DNA of 40,925 nt from a virus. Positions 40,128-40,925 of this stretch are shown one piece after another. The notes under the pieces were generated by a model, which saw only the letters and a program-made list of their open reading frames with translations, was not told where the DNA came from and did no database searches. Each line of letters begins with the position of its first letter. Within the stretch, counting starts at the first letter, position 1. The stretch is taken from positions 1 to 40,925 of IMG/VR virus record IMGVR_UViG_3300010883_000099. The stretch is one strand, 5' to 3'. The translations under genes were made by a program, and so were the position numbers.

Positions 40128-40869
40128 CTTCCTCAAGACTGCGAAGTTAGGTGAGTTACTCGCACGCATCCGTGAGATGAAGGACGAGAATGCCGATGAT
40201 ACGCAATTAGAGGCAATCAAGGACCGCATTGTCAATGTGATGTTGGAACGCAACCTCCAAGCAGACCATCGAGAGTACTGGGTGATGCTTGACTACATTC
40301 AAGAGGTCGGGTTTGAGGTTACTCACCTTGATACTGGAAGCGGGGACTATTCAAGCACAAAAGTGTCCATTGAGCGCAAAGCAGCCGACTTAGTCGGGTC
40401 GGTATGGGATGAGAGACTGTACAGACAATTGAGTATGATGACCGAGATGTCGGAGTACTCCTATGTTATCGTCACGAGGGATTATGCCAAACTCAAGTAT
40501 GACCTCTCCAAGCGAGGGGTGAATCCACAAGTGTTGCTCGGGTTCATTGCATCAATGTGTGCAATGGGCTATCCTCCCCTATTCATCCCAGACGAGTATG
40601 ATGCATCAGCACTCATTGCAAAACTGATTCACAAGCACGAGGACGACCACAACAGATTGTACTCGCCTCGACCAAAGAAGGCCACTCCTGAAGCATACAG
40701 GAATGCCATCATTGAATCGCTACCGGGTGTGGGTTACAAACTGCGAAGGAGACTTACAAAACTATTCCCGACAATAGAGTCACTAGTGGCCGCTCCAGTT
40801 TCCGAGTTGGTTAAAGTTGACGGTATCGGCGCTAAAATGGCAGATAGGATATTCTCTGCACTACATTGA
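40102..40869 (+). CDS. XPF/ERCC4-type nuclease with helix-hairpin-helix domain
   Basis: GTG 40102 overlaps the primase by 26 bases. The 255-residue protein has a helical N-terminus of ~55 residues. The ERCC4 nuclease core follows at ~60-170: TGSGDYSSTKVSIERKAADLVGS, with the GDY and ERKxxD signature (~81-96), and YSYVIVTRDY. A tandem helix-hairpin-helix ends the protein (LPGVGYKLRRRLTKLF, then VDGIGAKMADRIFSALH). This is the organisation of archaeal XPF/Hef nucleases without the helicase part. They cut branched DNA, and in archaea they bind PCNA. A role in processing viral replication or recombination intermediates is likely. Confidence 0.87.
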   Translation: MLTEKELADFLKTAKLGELLARIREMKDENADDTQLEAIKDRIVNVMLERNLQADHREYWVMLDYIQEVGFEVTHLDTGSGDYSSTKVSIERKAADLVGSVWDERLYRQLSMMTEMSEYSYVIVTRDYAKLKYDLSKRGVNPQVLLGFIASMCAMGYPPLFIPDEYDASALIAKLIHKHEDDHNRLYSPRPKKATPEAYRNAIIESLPGVGYKLRRRLTKLFPTIESLVAAPVSELVKVDGIGAKMADRIFSALH

Positions 40870-40880
40870 TAGTCAGACAA

Positions 40881-40892
40881 CTTAATATACTG
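40881..40892 (+). promoter_or_regulatory. TATA promoter (TTAATATACTG) of the next gene
   Basis: TTAATATACTG (40882-40892) begins 30 nt before ATG 40912. It differs by one base from TTCATATACTG at 31227 and has the leaderless spacing. Confidence 0.65.
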
Positions 40893-40911
40893 CATACCCC
40901 CACGACCAAAT

Positions 40912-40925
40912 ATGGGTTTTATTAA
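40912..40925 (+). CDS. First codons of a further gene, cut by the window end
   Basis: Only ATGGGTTTTATT and two more bases are visible (M-G-F-I). The gene is called from its promoter: TATA-to-ATG distance equals that of other leaderless genes here. Its product cannot be known from this window. The replication set lacks a DNA polymerase and a clamp loader, so either could lie further on. Confidence 0.45.

Noticed and set aside
1-40925. CRISPR array, tRNA genes, insertion sequences, integrase or attachment sites
   Set aside because: Reading both strands gave no regularly spaced repeats, cloverleaf-like genes, transposase or integrase motifs.

Overview
The window reads as about 41 kb of a tailed archaeal virus (or its integrated form). 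Every gene I can support lies on the + strand. Neighbours are packed tightly, with many ATGA and TGATG stop/start overlaps. The virion genes are of the HK97 / long-tailed siphovirus type. The replication genes are archaeal/eukaryotic in type: an XPD-like Fe-S helicase, an MCM-like AAA+ ATPase, an OB-fold single-strand binding candidate, a RecA/Sak4-like ATPase, a Cas4/RecB-like nuclease, PCNA, a PriS-PriL fusion primase and an XPF/ERCC4 nuclease. Promoters are archaeal TATA boxes. This combination resembles the magroviruses and related viruses of uncultured marine Euryarchaeota (Marine Group II/Poseidoniales). That placement is an inference from gene content; no search was run.

Layout. (1) 1-1959: a DNA methyltransferase cut by the window edge, a DUF4338/Mom-like protein, and three small ORFs, two of them Cys-rich. 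(2) 1911-8319: head genes: portal fused to a MuF domain, gp10-like head-tail protein, prohead protease with scaffold, major capsid protein, connector, and a tail-completion candidate. (3) 8316-12626: an accessory block of surface or glycan genes: SAP-DUF4214 fusion, LamG-like protein, pyruvyl-transferase-like protein, two tiny genes with twin promoters, and a GT4 glycosyltransferase. (4) 12654-28906: tail module: tube, two overlapping tail-assembly-chaperone ORFs with a probable -1 frameshift, TP901-type tape measure, a 1537-residue protein with PKD domains, a 1963-residue protein with a probable beta-propeller, an Ig-like protein and a baseplate hub. (5) 29019-40869: replication and recombination module. 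(6) 40881 to the end: a promoter and the first codons of a further gene.

Regulation is unusually readable. One promoter word, TTCATATACT or close variants, precedes at least six genes or operons, mostly in the replication region. It sits either 30-31 nt from the start codon (a leaderless arrangement, no Shine-Dalgarno) or 43-46 nt away (a short leader, usually with a Shine-Dalgarno). A second word, TTAAAATAGCGG, occurs twice at identical spacing before the protease-capsid and tail operons. A third, CTTAAGAG, precedes the glycosyltransferase and the XPD-like helicase. Two promoters carry inverted repeats that look like operators.

The most striking possible system links DNA modification to replication. 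The methyltransferase and the DUF4338 protein are otherwise unrelated, yet both end in TVxFDxWF, which fits an archaeal PCNA-interacting (PIP) box with Gln replaced by Thr. The same window encodes its own PCNA-like clamp. No terminase, DNA polymerase, integrase, lysis gene, tRNA or CRISPR array was seen.
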